This document shows, piece after piece, positions 1 through 6,727 of a stretch of 11,052 nt of DNA (the first letter of the stretch is position 1; each line of letters begins with the position of its first letter). The position numbers and the translations under genes were made by a program. This DNA is from an uncultured Collinsella sp. (lineage in GTDB: Bacteria; Actinomycetota; Coriobacteriia; Coriobacteriales; Coriobacteriaceae), in NCBI GenBank assembly GCA_902494945.1, contig CABUVF010000064.1, positions 1 through 11,052 on the forward strand, given 5' to 3'. The notes beneath the pieces are model-generated. The model did no database searches, was not told the origin of the DNA, and worked only from the letters and a program-made list of their open reading frames with translations.

Positions 1-506
1 GCAAAAATCGACTTGTCCTCAAGATCGGCCGTCAACAGCTCACGGTAGGCGTCAAACGGCACAAAGATGTTCTCCTCAAAGATGGGCTCGCCGTCGGCCG
101 TACGCACGCGCTTGATATGCAGTAGCAGCGCATCCTTCTGCAGACCAAAGAACTCCATCTCGTTTTGGCGCGCCGGAACGATCTGGCGATCGACCACGTG
201 CGCACCGGCCTTCATGCCGTTGCCGGCACACAGCGCGGTAAACGTCTGCAGCGTCGAGGCATGGAACTGACGATTGATGTGCGGTGTGGAAACAAAGGTG
301 CCGCGGCCCTGTTGCTTAACCAGGTAGCCATCGGAGCACAACTCCTCGACGGCGCGACGCACCGTAATGCGGCTCACGTCGTACTGCTCGGCAAGCTCGA
401 GCTCGGACGGAATACGCTCCTTGGGTGCATAAACACCTTTCTCGATCGCATCTTTGATTTCGTCATAAATCTGCTGGTAAAGCGGTGCATTTTTGGGTGC
501 AGGCAT
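1..506 (-). CDS. GntR-family (HutC subfamily) transcriptional regulator, C-terminus cut by window edge
   Basis: The 168 codons in the window encode an N-terminal winged helix-turn-helix of the GntR type (about residues 8-73), with typical stretches such as PLYQQIYDEIKDAI, RIPSELELAEQYDVSRITVR and QGRGTFV. From about residue 85 the start of a UTRA ligand-binding domain follows (LCAGNGMKAGAHVV, then RVRTADGEPIFEENIFVP). HutC-type regulators bind sugar phosphates or related metabolites and usually repress catabolic operons. The start is ATG at 506, with a weak AAGAGTGA ribosome site. About 40 bases upstream lies an ACGT-N5-ACGT palindrome also found before the PTS operon and eamA, so I infer that this protein controls itself and those genes. 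The reading frame is open through the left edge; roughly the last 70 residues of a normal 240-residue protein are missing. Family call is firm; ligand is unknown. Confidence 0.93.
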   Translation of the reverse strand, partial: MPAPKNAPLYQQIYDEIKDAIEKGVYAPKERIPSELELAEQYDVSRITVRRAVEELCSDGYLVKQQGRGTFVSTPHINRQFHASTLQTFTALCAGNGMKAGAHVVDRQIVPARQNEMEFFGLQKDALLLHIKRVRTADGEPIFEENIFVPFDAYRELLTADLEDKSIF

Positions 507-543
507 ATCTAATCACTCTTATCGAAATATCGAAATAACTAAT

Positions 544-584
544 ACGTATATAACGTCTAGTTTCATGTTACCTCATATTGATAA
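544..584. promoter_or_regulatory. Candidate operator/promoter region of the first gntR gene
   Basis: ACGT at 544-547 and 553-556, spaced by five A/T bases, form a palindrome. The same arrangement is found at 6689-6701 before the PTS operon and, with one mismatch, at 7983-7995 before eamA. The sequence GTATATAACG (546-555) recurs exactly on the minus strand upstream of eamA. Farther upstream, CTCATATTGATAA (572-584) matches CTTATATTGATAA before the PTS operon in 12 of 13 bases. A tandem ATCGAAAT pair (521-536) lies between this region and the gene. Role as an autoregulatory operator is inferred. Confidence 0.6.
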
Positions 585-597
585 AACGATACACCCC

Positions 598-641
598 ACC
601 TACCAAAAAGCGACAGCTTCATTTTGGTAGGTTTTATCTGG
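598..641 (+). repeat. Short hairpin repeat with 11-bp stem, copy A
   Basis: ACCTACCAAAA (598-608) and TTTTGGTAGGT (622-632) form a perfect 11-bp stem around a 13-base loop, followed by TTTATCTGG. The same unit, including the TTTATCTGG tail, occurs at 2730-2773, and a third copy lies inverted at 10516-10554. It sits between the yitT-like gene and the gntR gene. It looks like a REP-type intergenic element; it could also act as a transcription terminator in either direction. Confidence 0.8.
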
Positions 642-647
642 TCAAAC

Positions 648-676
648 GAGAGCCCCTCGAAAGCAACGGGGCTTTC
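648..676 (-). terminator. Possible weak terminator hairpin after the yitT-like gene
   Basis: GAGAGCCCC (648-656) and GGGGCTTTC (668-676) form a 9-bp stem with one mismatch that is a G-U wobble on the plus strand, 50 bases beyond the stop codon of the YitT-family gene. On the minus strand it is followed by only a short T stretch, so termination would be weak. The adjoining hairpin repeat (598-632) may help. Confidence 0.4.
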
Positions 677-725
677 GGGGGGCTCATTCGAATGGGCTGC
701 GCTTGACCGGCAAAAAGCCAAAACC

Positions 726-1733
726 CTACTTGCCGTCATCCTGCTGCAGGCTGTCCTGCTCGCTGAGGCGCGCCTGCCTGCTGGCCATGCGCGCGGGCTT
801 GTCGGGATCGGGTACGGCCGTGGGCATGGGCTCGTCAACATGACCGCCCCACCAGCCGCCCACAAAGTTGAGCGTGTGGAACACATTGATCACGGCGCCG
901 GGATCAATGTCGCACACCAGCTTGATAATGTCTTGGCTCTCGTAGGTCGAGACAACGGCGTGCAGCAGATACATCTTTTCGCGGCTGTATCCGCCAATGA
1001 TCTCGGCGCAGCTAATGCCATGCTGAAAATGGTCAACATAGGCTGTCATGACCTCATCTGCCTTGCGTGTCGTGATCTGCAGCGTCACACGGTCGTAGCG
1101 TCGGTAGAAACTGTCGATGGTCTTGGTCGAAATAAACTGGAACACGATGGAATACGCCGCATTGTCCCAGCCAAACATAAAGCCAAAGATCGCCAGGATA
1201 GCGCAGTTAAAGCCAAAGATGACGCCCCAGATGGTCTTGCCTGTATGGTTGGAAACCCACAGCGCGATAAAGTCGGTGCCGCCGGTGGATGCGCCGGACT
1301 TAAGCGCGATGGCGGCGCCCAGGCCCGAGACCACGCCGCCAAAGATGATGAGCATGATCTTGTCGCCCAAAAACGGGGCGAAGTGAAAGATGTTGAGGAA
1401 CAGCGACGAGAGCATGACCTGCATCATCGAGAAGATGACGAAGCGCTTGCTGATGCCGCTCCAGCAAAGGAGCGCCACGGGGATGTTGAGCGCGAGCATG
1501 CCGAGCGAGATGTCGATATGAACGCCGCCGAGCGAGGTGACGCGATCGAGCAGGACCGCGACGCCGGTGAGGCCGCTCGGAAGCAGGTCGGCGGGGCGAA
1601 TGAACGCCTGAATCAGAAATGTCTGGAGAACGGCGGAGATGGTGACCGCCACGGCAGTAATGGCGCGGCGGACGATGGTGAGACGACCGAGCACGAGCAC
1701 GCGGTCCGTGAGCTGATCGATGGCGTTCGCCAC
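726..1733 (-). CDS. YitT family membrane protein with C-terminal DUF2179 domain
   Basis: The 335-residue protein starts with a hydrophobic DUF161/YitT region (about residues 20-200, five to six membrane segments). It carries the family's glycine-rich signature around residues 146-157 (SGASTGGTDFIA). A soluble DUF2179 domain follows at about 216-290 (VTLQITTRKADEVMTAYV to INVFHTLNFVGG). The last 35 residues are a charged tail rich in Pro, Arg, Gln and Asp. YitT proteins are cytoplasmic-membrane proteins of uncertain function; transport is suspected, and DUF2179 may bind a small ligand. The start is GTG at 1733, chosen because AGGAG lies seven bases before it and no upstream ATG has a ribosome site. 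The length fits the family, apart from the longer tail. It stands alone, with its own extended -10 box, and no direct link to the PTS genes is visible. Confidence 0.9.
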   Translation of the reverse strand: MANAIDQLTDRVLVLGRLTIVRRAITAVAVTISAVLQTFLIQAFIRPADLLPSGLTGVAVLLDRVTSLGGVHIDISLGMLALNIPVALLCWSGISKRFVIFSMMQVMLSSLFLNIFHFAPFLGDKIMLIIFGGVVSGLGAAIALKSGASTGGTDFIALWVSNHTGKTIWGVIFGFNCAILAIFGFMFGWDNAAYSIVFQFISTKTIDSFYRRYDRVTLQITTRKADEVMTAYVDHFQHGISCAEIIGGYSREKMYLLHAVVSTYESQDIIKLVCDIDPGAVINVFHTLNFVGGWWGGHVDEPMPTAVPDPDKPARMASRQARLSEQDSLQQDDGK

Positions 1734-1779
1734 GTAGGCTCCTTTCGAAGGCAGATGTAATTGTGGGGCATGCCGGCGA

Positions 1780-1788
1780 TTGTAGCAT
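1780..1788 (-). promoter_or_regulatory. Extended -10 box of the yitT-like gene
   Basis: On the minus strand, TGCTACAAT gives a TG-N-TACAAT extended -10 element about 47 bases before the GTG start. A TTGAAG lies 20 bases farther upstream, which is too far for a good -35, so this would rely on the extended -10. Confidence 0.5.
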
Positions 1789-1796
1789 GGAGCGCG

Positions 1797-1822
1797 AGAG
1801 GGCGCTTCAATTCACCCTCTCT
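1797..1822. repeat. Short inverted repeat upstream of the yitT-like promoter
   Basis: GAGAGGG (1797-1803) and CCCTCTC (1816-1822) form a 7-bp stem with a 12-base loop, just upstream of the candidate -10 box of the yitT-like gene. There is no T tract on either side. It may be a protein-binding site for that promoter or a leftover hairpin; the sequence does not decide. Confidence 0.45.
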
Positions 1823-1868
1823 CGACAACCAAAACGAGCCAGCAGCCCCCCAACCAAAGAGCCAAATT

Positions 1869-1991
1869 CTAAGTGAGTAGGCTTTTCGCGACCTGCCGAG
1901 CACACCCAAAGCTGCCACTTCCGTGACCTGCGGTTTTACTAAGGCAGATACGCTTTGTGCTCGGCCTGCGCCAAAAAGTCTACTCACTTAG
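1869..1991 (+). repeat. 123-bp element with long terminal inverted repeats (MITE-like), copy 1
   Basis: The element begins CTAAGTGAGTAG and ends CTACTCACTTAG. The first and last 36 or so bases are imperfect inverted copies of each other, including CCGAGCACA near the left and TGTGCTCGG near the right, so the whole unit can fold into one long hairpin. A second copy of identical length and orientation lies at 10303-10425, with only six differences over 123 positions. It contains no open reading frame of useful size. No clear target-site duplication is visible. A non-autonomous mobile element or a structured RNA are both possible. It fills most of the 352-base gap between the yitT-like and HAD genes. 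Confidence 0.85.
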
Positions 1992-2041
1992 TCCGAGTCG
2001 AAGCCAAACGGATCAAATCGAAGCCAAAATGAGCCAATCCA

Positions 2042-2083
2042 CCGCAAGAGACGTGTGAATCCGCACTTCTTGCGGCGAATTGA
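2042..2083 (+). repeat. Inverted repeat with shared CTTCTTGCGGCGA motif, copy 1
   Basis: CCGCAAGA (2042-2049) pairs with TCTTGCGG (2068-2075). The right arm continues as CTTCTTGCGGCGAATTGA (2066-2083), which matches 17 of 18 bases of a sequence at 10481-10498. Both copies follow a copy of the 123-bp element by 50 to 75 bases. It lies just beyond the stop codon of the HAD gene, so it could serve as a weak terminator, although no T tract follows on the minus strand. Confidence 0.6.
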
Positions 2084-2085
2084 CG

Positions 2086-2715
2086 CTACAAAGCGGTCAG
2101 AATGTCGGCGAGGTTGTCGATGACGGCGTCGGCTCCCGTTTGGTCCAGGTTAACGCCCTCGTGCGGACGCAGCGCCAGGACGCGCGCGCCGGAGCGCTTG
2201 CCGGCCTCGATGCCCAAAGGCGAGTCCTCGATAACCAGGCACTCGGTAGGCTCCACACCCAGCGCCTCCATGGCACGCAGGTAGATCTCGGGGTCGGGCT
2301 TAAATGCACTGCACTCGTGACCGCTGATGGTGTAGTCCAGCACGTCGGTGATACCGGCAATCTCCACCAGCTCGTCAATGAGCTCGCGATAGGACGAGCT
2401 CGCGATGGCACACTTGACGCCGCGCTCGTGCAGCTCGCGCATCACCGGCTCCGTCTGCTCGTTGAGCAGCTCGGCATACGGAACAGGGTGAACCGGGCTG
2501 TAGACCTGCTTGTACTCAACGCGCAAGCGCTCGCGCAGCTCAACATCGTCGGGCACCAGCGACTTCCAGATGGCGGGCTCGTTAGACCCCGAAAGATCGG
2601 GAATCTCGTCAAAGTGGAACCCCTTCTCCTCCATAAACGCCACGCGACGACGGTTGTAGAACCACTCGGTATCGACCAGCACGCCGTCCATATCAAACAG
2701 CACTGCCTTGATCAT
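2086..2715 (-). CDS. HAD-superfamily hydrolase (beta-phosphoglucomutase/phosphatase-like)
   Basis: The 209-residue protein has all four HAD motifs. Motif I is FDMDGVLVDT, with nucleophile Asp8 and acid/base Asp10. Motif II is the Ser at about 107 in IASSS. Motif III is Lys139 in SAFKPDP. Motif IV is CLVIEDSPLGIEAG, with Glu163/Asp164. A helical cap of subclass I occupies about residues 15-85. Such enzymes cleave or move phosphate on small sugar phosphates in the cytoplasm. The start is ATG at 2715, because GGAGG lies eight bases before it. A longer in-frame extension to 2847 is rejected because its codons run through the hairpin repeat at 2730-2773. It lies after the terminator of the PTS/SIS operon on the same strand, so it may be read by weak read-through or its own promoter. 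A role in sugar phosphate handling with the PTS genes is possible but unproven. Confidence 0.9.
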   Translation of the reverse strand: MIKAVLFDMDGVLVDTEWFYNRRRVAFMEEKGFHFDEIPDLSGSNEPAIWKSLVPDDVELRERLRVEYKQVYSPVHPVPYAELLNEQTEPVMRELHERGVKCAIASSSYRELIDELVEIAGITDVLDYTISGHECSAFKPDPEIYLRAMEALGVEPTECLVIEDSPLGIEAGKRSGARVLALRPHEGVNLDQTGADAVIDNLADILTAL

Positions 2716-2729
2716 ACGCATCTCCTCCC

Positions 2730-2773
2730 ACCTGCCAAAAAGGGACAGGTTTATTTTGGTAGGTTTTATCTGG
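2730..2773 (+). repeat. Short hairpin repeat, copy B, next to the HAD ribosome site
   Basis: ACCTGCCAAAA (2730-2740) and TTTTGGTAGGT (2754-2764) form an 11-bp stem with one G-U pair; the loop contains GGGACAG, and the TTTATCTGG tail follows as in copy A. It ends immediately upstream of the GGAGGAG ribosome site of the HAD gene, so the hairpin would fold in the 5' leader of that mRNA and might tune its translation. Confidence 0.8.
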
Positions 2774-2806
2774 GGTTTTATGACGCAACGGACACGCCCC
2801 CAAAGC

Positions 2807-2837
2807 AAAAAGGGGACGGGGCGCAAACCCCATCCCC
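2807..2837 (-). terminator. Strong intrinsic terminator of the PTS/SIS operon
   Basis: On the minus strand, GGGGATGGGG pairs with CCCCGTCCCC over 10 bp (one G-U pair) around a six-base loop, followed by a run of five T's. It lies 35 bases past the stop codon of the SIS gene, which is the expected place for the operon's end. Confidence 0.88.
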
Positions 2838-2871
2838 TCTCAATCAACCCGTAAGGTCTACTTACTTGTGA

Positions 2872-3855
2872 TTAGTAGGAAAGCTTCCACATGTAGCGAC
2901 GCATGGTCAGCGGGTGCTGACGGGCCTCGGCGATCTGGTTGCCGTACTCGCGCATAACGGCGAGGTGCAGCAGCGGGTTGAAGTAGGTGATGACGCTCGC
3001 GGGCACGGCGTCAGCCAGGCCGTAGTCCTTGGAGTCGATCAGAGCGACCTTGGCGCCCATGCGCTCAAGGAAGGTGAGGGCGCGAGCGTCCATCGGACGG
3101 GTAGCACCATCGGACATGAAGAAGACGTAGGGCTTACCCTCGGTGGAAACCTCGAACGGGCCGTGGAAGTACTCGCCGGTGTTGTAGGCGGCGGCGTCGA
3201 TCCACTGCATCTCGGTGAACAGGAAGGCGGCGTGAGAATAAGCCATCTTCTCGGAGGCACCGGAGGCCATGAAGTAGATCATCTTGTCGTCCTTGAAGTC
3301 CTCGGCGAACTTCTTGGCGAGCTTCTTGCAGTGCTGAGCGGCGTTCTCGCAGAGCTCGAAGACGTTGGTGAGGCCGGTGATCATGTCCTCGTAGTGGTCA
3401 TAGCCCTCGGTCTGCTGAAGGATCTCGAGAGCAAGAGCGATGGCATAGCCGGGCTTCTCGCACTTGGCAGCGTAGTTGGCGTGGAAGCCGTGGACGATGA
3501 CGTGGTCGGCGTCGACGGTCAGAGCGGAGCCAGCCTTGTTGGTGAGGGAGACGACCGGGCAGTTGTGCTTCTTGGCGGTCTTGTTGGCCTCGACGGTCTC
3601 GGGCGTGGAGCCACCGAGGGAGCAGGTGATCACGAAGGTGTGCTCGTTGACCCAGGAAGGCGTGTCGTAGTTGAACTCGTTAGCGGTGAAGATCTGAACG
3701 TTCAGCTTGTCCGTGTTGTTGGCCAGGAAGTACTTGGCGGGGTAAAGGTCGGACATGGAGGCACCGCAGCCGACGAAGGCGACGCTGTGGATCTCGTGGT
3801 TGGACAGGACGTCAGCGACGATCTGCTTAGGGAGGTTAAGGTCGATCTCGTACAT
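2872..3855 (-). CDS. SIS-domain sugar-phosphate deglycase/isomerase (FrlB/FraB-like), last gene of PTS operon
   Basis: The 327-residue protein has two SIS domains. The first (about residues 20-160) includes FVGCGASMSDLYPAKYF and the phosphate-binding loop SLGGSTPET (79-87). The second (about 185-310) includes FMASGASEKMAYSHAAFLF. Glu215 in FTEMQW and His231 in EYFHGPFE stand 16 residues apart, as do the catalytic Glu and His known from the Salmonella FraB deglycase. Deglycases of this group split 6-phosphorylated Amadori compounds into glucose 6-phosphate and an amine or amino acid. As the last gene after a mannose-type PTS, the arrangement resembles the Salmonella gfr operon for glucoselysine and fructoselysine. 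ATG at 3855 is chosen, with AAAGGA nine bases upstream; an in-frame ATG at 3864 is too close to that site. An aldose-ketose isomerase of the AgaS type is the main alternative. Family firm; substrate inferred. Confidence 0.88.
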   Translation of the reverse strand: MYEIDLNLPKQIVADVLSNHEIHSVAFVGCGASMSDLYPAKYFLANNTDKLNVQIFTANEFNYDTPSWVNEHTFVITCSLGGSTPETVEANKTAKKHNCPVVSLTNKAGSALTVDADHVIVHGFHANYAAKCEKPGYAIALALEILQQTEGYDHYEDMITGLTNVFELCENAAQHCKKLAKKFAEDFKDDKMIYFMASGASEKMAYSHAAFLFTEMQWIDAAAYNTGEYFHGPFEVSTEGKPYVFFMSDGATRPMDARALTFLERMGAKVALIDSKDYGLADAVPASVITYFNPLLHLAVMREYGNQIAEARQHPLTMRRYMWKLSY

Positions 3856-3946
3856 CTGACACATTCCTTTCGATTTTTTGCGGCGCCACATTGCCGGGCG
3901 CTCGCAGGGTTACCGTGGTTTGGACCGAGTCGCCGGCCCGTTGAGG

Positions 3947-3977
3947 ATGTGGCAAAGGAACTGTCCCTTTGTCACAT
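3947..3977. repeat. 12-bp hairpin with GGGACAG/CTGTCCC core between EIID and SIS genes
   Basis: ATGTGGCAAAGG (3947-3958) pairs with CCTTTGTCACAT (3966-3977), with one G-T pair and a seven-base loop. The CTGTCCC in the loop and stem is shared with the hairpin repeats at 2730 and 10516, although the arms differ, so it seems to be a related element class. Confidence 0.7.
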
Positions 3978-3989
3978 TTAGGGATGGAA

Positions 3990-4020
3990 GCCTGCCTGGG
4001 GTATGGGATGCCAGGCAGGC
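3990..4020. repeat. Perfect 10-bp hairpin in the EIID-SIS intercistronic gap
   Basis: GCCTGCCTGG (3990-3999) and CCAGGCAGGC (4011-4020) form a perfect stem with an 11-base loop, 35 bases after the EIID stop codon. No T tract follows on the minus strand, so it is more likely a processing or mRNA-stabilising structure or an attenuator than a full terminator. Confidence 0.65.
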
Positions 4021-4054
4021 CCCCGGGGGAAAGCGGTTAGGCGCTTGGTCGCGA

Positions 4055-4888
4055 CTAGGCCAGGATGCCGGCCGCGGAGAGGGCGATGCCGCCCACGATG
4101 GCGATCACGAGAAGCCAACCGGTGTTGACGTTCTTCTTGATGAGCCAGTACATAAGGCCGGTGAGGCCAAGGGAGATCATCTGGGGCATCATGCCGTCCA
4201 GGATGTCCTGGATCACGACGGTACCCTCAGCGAACTGCAGCGGGGTGGTGGCGCCGATCAGCGTAGCGATCATGCCGCCCACGGACATAAGACCCACGAT
4301 GCCGCAGACATACATGAGCTTCTCCATGAGGTCGCCACCCTGGAGCTTGCTCAGGTACTCGTGGCCGCCCTGGTAGCCGATCTTGGCAGCGAACCACGTG
4401 ATCAGCACGGAGGGCACGATGGAGATGAGCATGGCCAGGATCGGACCCATGATGGAGCCCTGCTGAGCCAGCTGAACGCCCAGGCCAAAGGCGATAACGC
4501 GGATGGTGCCCTGGAAGAAGGAGTCACCGATGCCGGAAAGCGGGCCCATGAGGGAGGTCTTGACCGCGTTAATCGAATCGGGATCGAAGTTCTCGGGATC
4601 CTTGGCGTACTCCTCCTCCATGGAGGCGGCGAGGCCCAGGATGAAAGCGCTCGTCTGCGGGGTGCAGTTGTAGAACGCCATGTGACGGTGGTAAGCCTCT
4701 TTCTTAGCAGCGAGCTGCTTGGGGTCGGACTCGTCCGGATAGAGGCGATCGAGCGTGGGGACCATGCCGTAGAGGAAGCCCATGTTCATCTGACGCTCGT
4801 AGTTCCAAGAGGCCTGGATGGCCCAGGAGCGCCAGAAGAACTGGCTGACCTTCTTGTTCAGGGACACGTCCTTGGTTGCGGTTGCCAT
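4055..4888 (-). CDS. PTS system mannose/fructose/sorbose family EIID component
   Basis: The 277-residue protein has the EIID family signatures. Near the N-terminus (about 20-48) are SWNYERQMNMGFLYGMVP and a following TLDRLYP; about residues 68-92 hold HMAFYNCTPQTSAFILGL; about 110-130 hold SLMGPLSGIGDSFFQGTIR. Several hydrophobic segments follow in the second half. EIID forms the membrane complex with EIIC and takes up the sugar for phosphorylation by EIIB. The ATG at 4888 is preceded by AGGAGG at ideal distance. The ribosome site directly overlaps the stop codon of the EIIC gene (TAAGGAGG), with 13 bases between the genes, so the two are probably translationally coupled. A 199-base gap with two hairpins separates it from the downstream SIS gene. 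Length is normal for the family. Confidence 0.95.
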   Translation of the reverse strand: MATATKDVSLNKKVSQFFWRSWAIQASWNYERQMNMGFLYGMVPTLDRLYPDESDPKQLAAKKEAYHRHMAFYNCTPQTSAFILGLAASMEEEYAKDPENFDPDSINAVKTSLMGPLSGIGDSFFQGTIRVIAFGLGVQLAQQGSIMGPILAMLISIVPSVLITWFAAKIGYQGGHEYLSKLQGGDLMEKLMYVCGIVGLMSVGGMIATLIGATTPLQFAEGTVVIQDILDGMMPQMISLGLTGLMYWLIKKNVNTGWLLVIAIVGGIALSAAGILA

Positions 4889-4901
4889 AGTGTGTTCCTC
4901 C

Positions 4902-5696
4902 TTAGTCTTCGTCGTCTTCGAGCGGATCGTAGTCGGAATCGACACCGGCGGCTGCATGGGAGCCATTGAACTTGAAGCCCATGAAGACGATAGCCAGGCA
5001 CACACCGATCAGAGCGACCGCGATGACGGACAGGTTGAGGTAAGCGGCGAGCAGGAAACCGATGAACAGGAACGGAGTCATACCCTTCTTGATCATCATG
5101 GTGAGCAGCAGGGCCAGACCGTAGGCGGTCATGATCTTGGTCGAGACGTTCAGACCAACGGACAGCCACTCGGGAACCATGTTGACGATGGCCTGAACCA
5201 GGTCGGTGCCAACAAAGACGGCGAGGAAGATCGGCAGGAAGTACATGACGGCGTACAGACCGGAGCCGGCGCAGATGTGCATACGGTAGGCGGTCTTGAA
5301 CTTTCCGTTATCGATCGCGCTATCTGCCACATGGGTGAGGGCGGCGATGATGGAACGGAACACGATGCCGAGGAGCTGACCCAGGACGGCGACCGGGATG
5401 GCGATCGTCATGGCGGTCTCGGCGGAAGCATCGGTCAGGCACGCGAAGGCAGCGGCCACGATGCCGCCCAGGACCATATCGGGCGGAACGGCGGCGCCGA
5501 CCTGCACCAGGCCCATGGACACGAGCTCGACGGCGGCACCGACGGCAAGGCCGGTGGGCACATCGCCCAGCAGCAGACCGACGAGCGTAGCGCCAACGAG
5601 AGGCTGCTCGAAGTTAAGACGACCGAGCAGGCGGGAGTCCCACATGCAGAACACGCCGACGAGGCCGACGAGCACCGCACTGATGAACGTATTCAT
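4902..5696 (-). CDS. PTS system mannose/fructose/sorbose family EIIC component
   Basis: The 264-residue protein is strongly hydrophobic with about seven or eight membrane segments. It has typical EIIC features: an N-terminal LVGLVGVFCMWDSRLLGR, then QPLVGATLVGLLLGDVPTGL and GAAVELVSMGLVQVGAAVPP (about residues 30-70). A short acidic tail (DSDYDPLEDDED) ends the protein on the cytoplasmic side. EIIC is the main sugar-translocating channel of the complex with EIID. The start is ATG at 5696 with AAGGAG about eight bases upstream. It follows the EIIAB gene by 36 bases, and that gap holds only a small CAGGC/GCCTG hairpin. The sugar taken up cannot be read from the sequence. Confidence 0.95.
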   Translation of the reverse strand: MNTFISAVLVGLVGVFCMWDSRLLGRLNFEQPLVGATLVGLLLGDVPTGLAVGAAVELVSMGLVQVGAAVPPDMVLGGIVAAAFACLTDASAETAMTIAIPVAVLGQLLGIVFRSIIAALTHVADSAIDNGKFKTAYRMHICAGSGLYAVMYFLPIFLAVFVGTDLVQAIVNMVPEWLSVGLNVSTKIMTAYGLALLLTMMIKKGMTPFLFIGFLLAAYLNLSVIAVALIGVCLAIVFMGFKFNGSHAAAGVDSDYDPLEDDED

Positions 5697-5732
5697 ACCC
5701 TTCTCCTTTCAGTCAGGCAAAAGCCTGGTTGA

Positions 5733-6656
5733 TTACAGCTTGGCGTCGATGTCGACGCTCTGATACGTAGGGGTCTGCTGGACGTAGAGCTTGATGCCCA
5801 TGTCGAGCAGCTGGTTGACGTCGGCCTTCTGGGTGGCGTCGAGGAAGACGGAGCTGTCCTTGCCGCCGACCTGATCGGCACCGTCGTGGTTGGCGGTGGC
5901 GCCCAGGTTGATGGCGTCGAGCTTGTAGCCCTGGCAGAACTGCAGCATCTCGGCCGTGTTGCCAAAGACGAACATGACGCGCTCGCCGAGGGTGTTGAGC
6001 TTGTCCATCTTGGCAAGGGCACGCTCAACGGTGAAGACGTTCAGGCGCACGCCCTGGGGCTTGGCCAGCTTAAGAGCGCCCTTCTTGATGTCATCGTTGG
6101 CGGCAGCGTTGTCGACGACGATGATGCGCTCGGCCTGAACCTTGGTGGTCCAGGTAAAGACGACCTGGCCGTGCAGCAGACGGTAGTCAAGACGTGCGAG
6201 GACGATCTTGGCGGGACCGGAGCTGTGACGGGACGCCTTGGCCTTCTTGGCGGGAGCCGCGGCGACCTCGACCGGTGCGTTGGGGTTGGTCAGACCGGTG
6301 CGGGCCTCGTTGATGAGGGCCGCGAGCTCGGCACCCTTGACGGGGACGGGGCTCATAGCGAGCGTGAGCGCCAGCGGGATGTTGAAACCGCTAACAACCG
6401 TGAACTTCGTGCCGTTCTTGGAAAGCTCGACCATGTTGTTGTTGACCGAGCTGCCGAGCATATCGGTCAGCACATAGACGGTGTCGTCCGCGTTGAACGT
6501 GGCGATCATAGCCTCAACCTTATTGGTGATGGGCTCCTTGTCGTCACGAGCAAGCGACACGACGTGGACGTTCGACACGTCGCCGAGAACCATCTCGAGC
6601 GTGTCTTTGGCGCCTGCGGCCAGGCCGCCATGAGATGCGAGAATGATCTGATTCAT
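5733..6656 (-). CDS. Fused PTS EIIA-EIIB component, mannose family
   Basis: The 307-residue soluble protein is a fusion. Residues 1-120 form an EIIA domain, with the phosphorylated His9 in IILASHGGLAAG and a LTDMLGSSVNNNM stretch at about 63-75. Residues 121-148 are an Ala-, Pro- and Lys-rich linker. Residues 149-307 form an EIIB domain, with the active His162 in RLDYRLLHGQVVF. Phosphate passes from HPr to His9, then to His162, then to the sugar carried by EIIC/EIID. The domain order matches ManX-type EIIAB proteins. As the first gene of the operon, it has a very good AGGAGG ribosome site before the ATG at 6656 and a candidate promoter with an overlapping operator just upstream. Nothing appears broken. 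The specific sugar is unknown; the downstream SIS deglycase points to a glycated amine. Confidence 0.95.
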   Translation of the reverse strand: MNQIILASHGGLAAGAKDTLEMVLGDVSNVHVVSLARDDKEPITNKVEAMIATFNADDTVYVLTDMLGSSVNNNMVELSKNGTKFTVVSGFNIPLALTLAMSPVPVKGAELAALINEARTGLTNPNAPVEVAAAPAKKAKASRHSSGPAKIVLARLDYRLLHGQVVFTWTTKVQAERIIVVDNAAANDDIKKGALKLAKPQGVRLNVFTVERALAKMDKLNTLGERVMFVFGNTAEMLQFCQGYKLDAINLGATANHDGADQVGGKDSSVFLDATQKADVNQLLDMGIKLYVQQTPTYQSVDIDAKL

Positions 6657-6682
6657 CTTGCCTCCTCCTTTTCGTTATGGTC

Positions 6683-6716
6683 ATTATAACGTCTTATACG
6701 TTGCTTATATTGATAA
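6683..6716 (-). promoter_or_regulatory. Promoter and candidate operator of the PTS operon
   Basis: On the minus strand a perfect TATAAT (6688-6683) lies 27 bases before the EIIAB start. It directly abuts the palindrome ACGT-CTTAT-ACGT (plus strand 6689-6701; AACGT and ACGTT as extended arms at 6688-6702). The -35 region is poor. CTTATATTGATAA (6704-6716) matches a sequence before the first gntR gene in 12 of 13 bases. Binding of a regulator here would block RNA polymerase, fitting repression by a HutC-type protein. Confidence 0.65.
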
Positions 6717-6727
6717 TTAGTATATAA

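Noticed and set aside
563..886. Minus-strand 107-codon frame ending in repeat sequence
   Set aside because: It overlaps the YitT gene end and repeat copy A; its C-terminal part is a translation of the hairpin repeat, not a protein domain.
624..1760. Long plus-strand open frame opposite the YitT-family gene
   Set aside because: It is antisense to a clear membrane protein with a good ribosome site; the translation is a His/Asp/Glu/Arg-rich string without domain features, typical of a GC-rich shadow frame.
2716..2847. 44-residue N-terminal extension of the HAD protein
   Set aside because: The extra codons run through the terminator arm and the hairpin repeat, and the ribosome site clearly serves the ATG at 2715.
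2914..3981. Long plus-strand open frame opposite the first SIS gene
   Set aside because: Val-, Gly- and Leu-rich low-complexity translation, antisense to a well-supported gene; no ribosome site.
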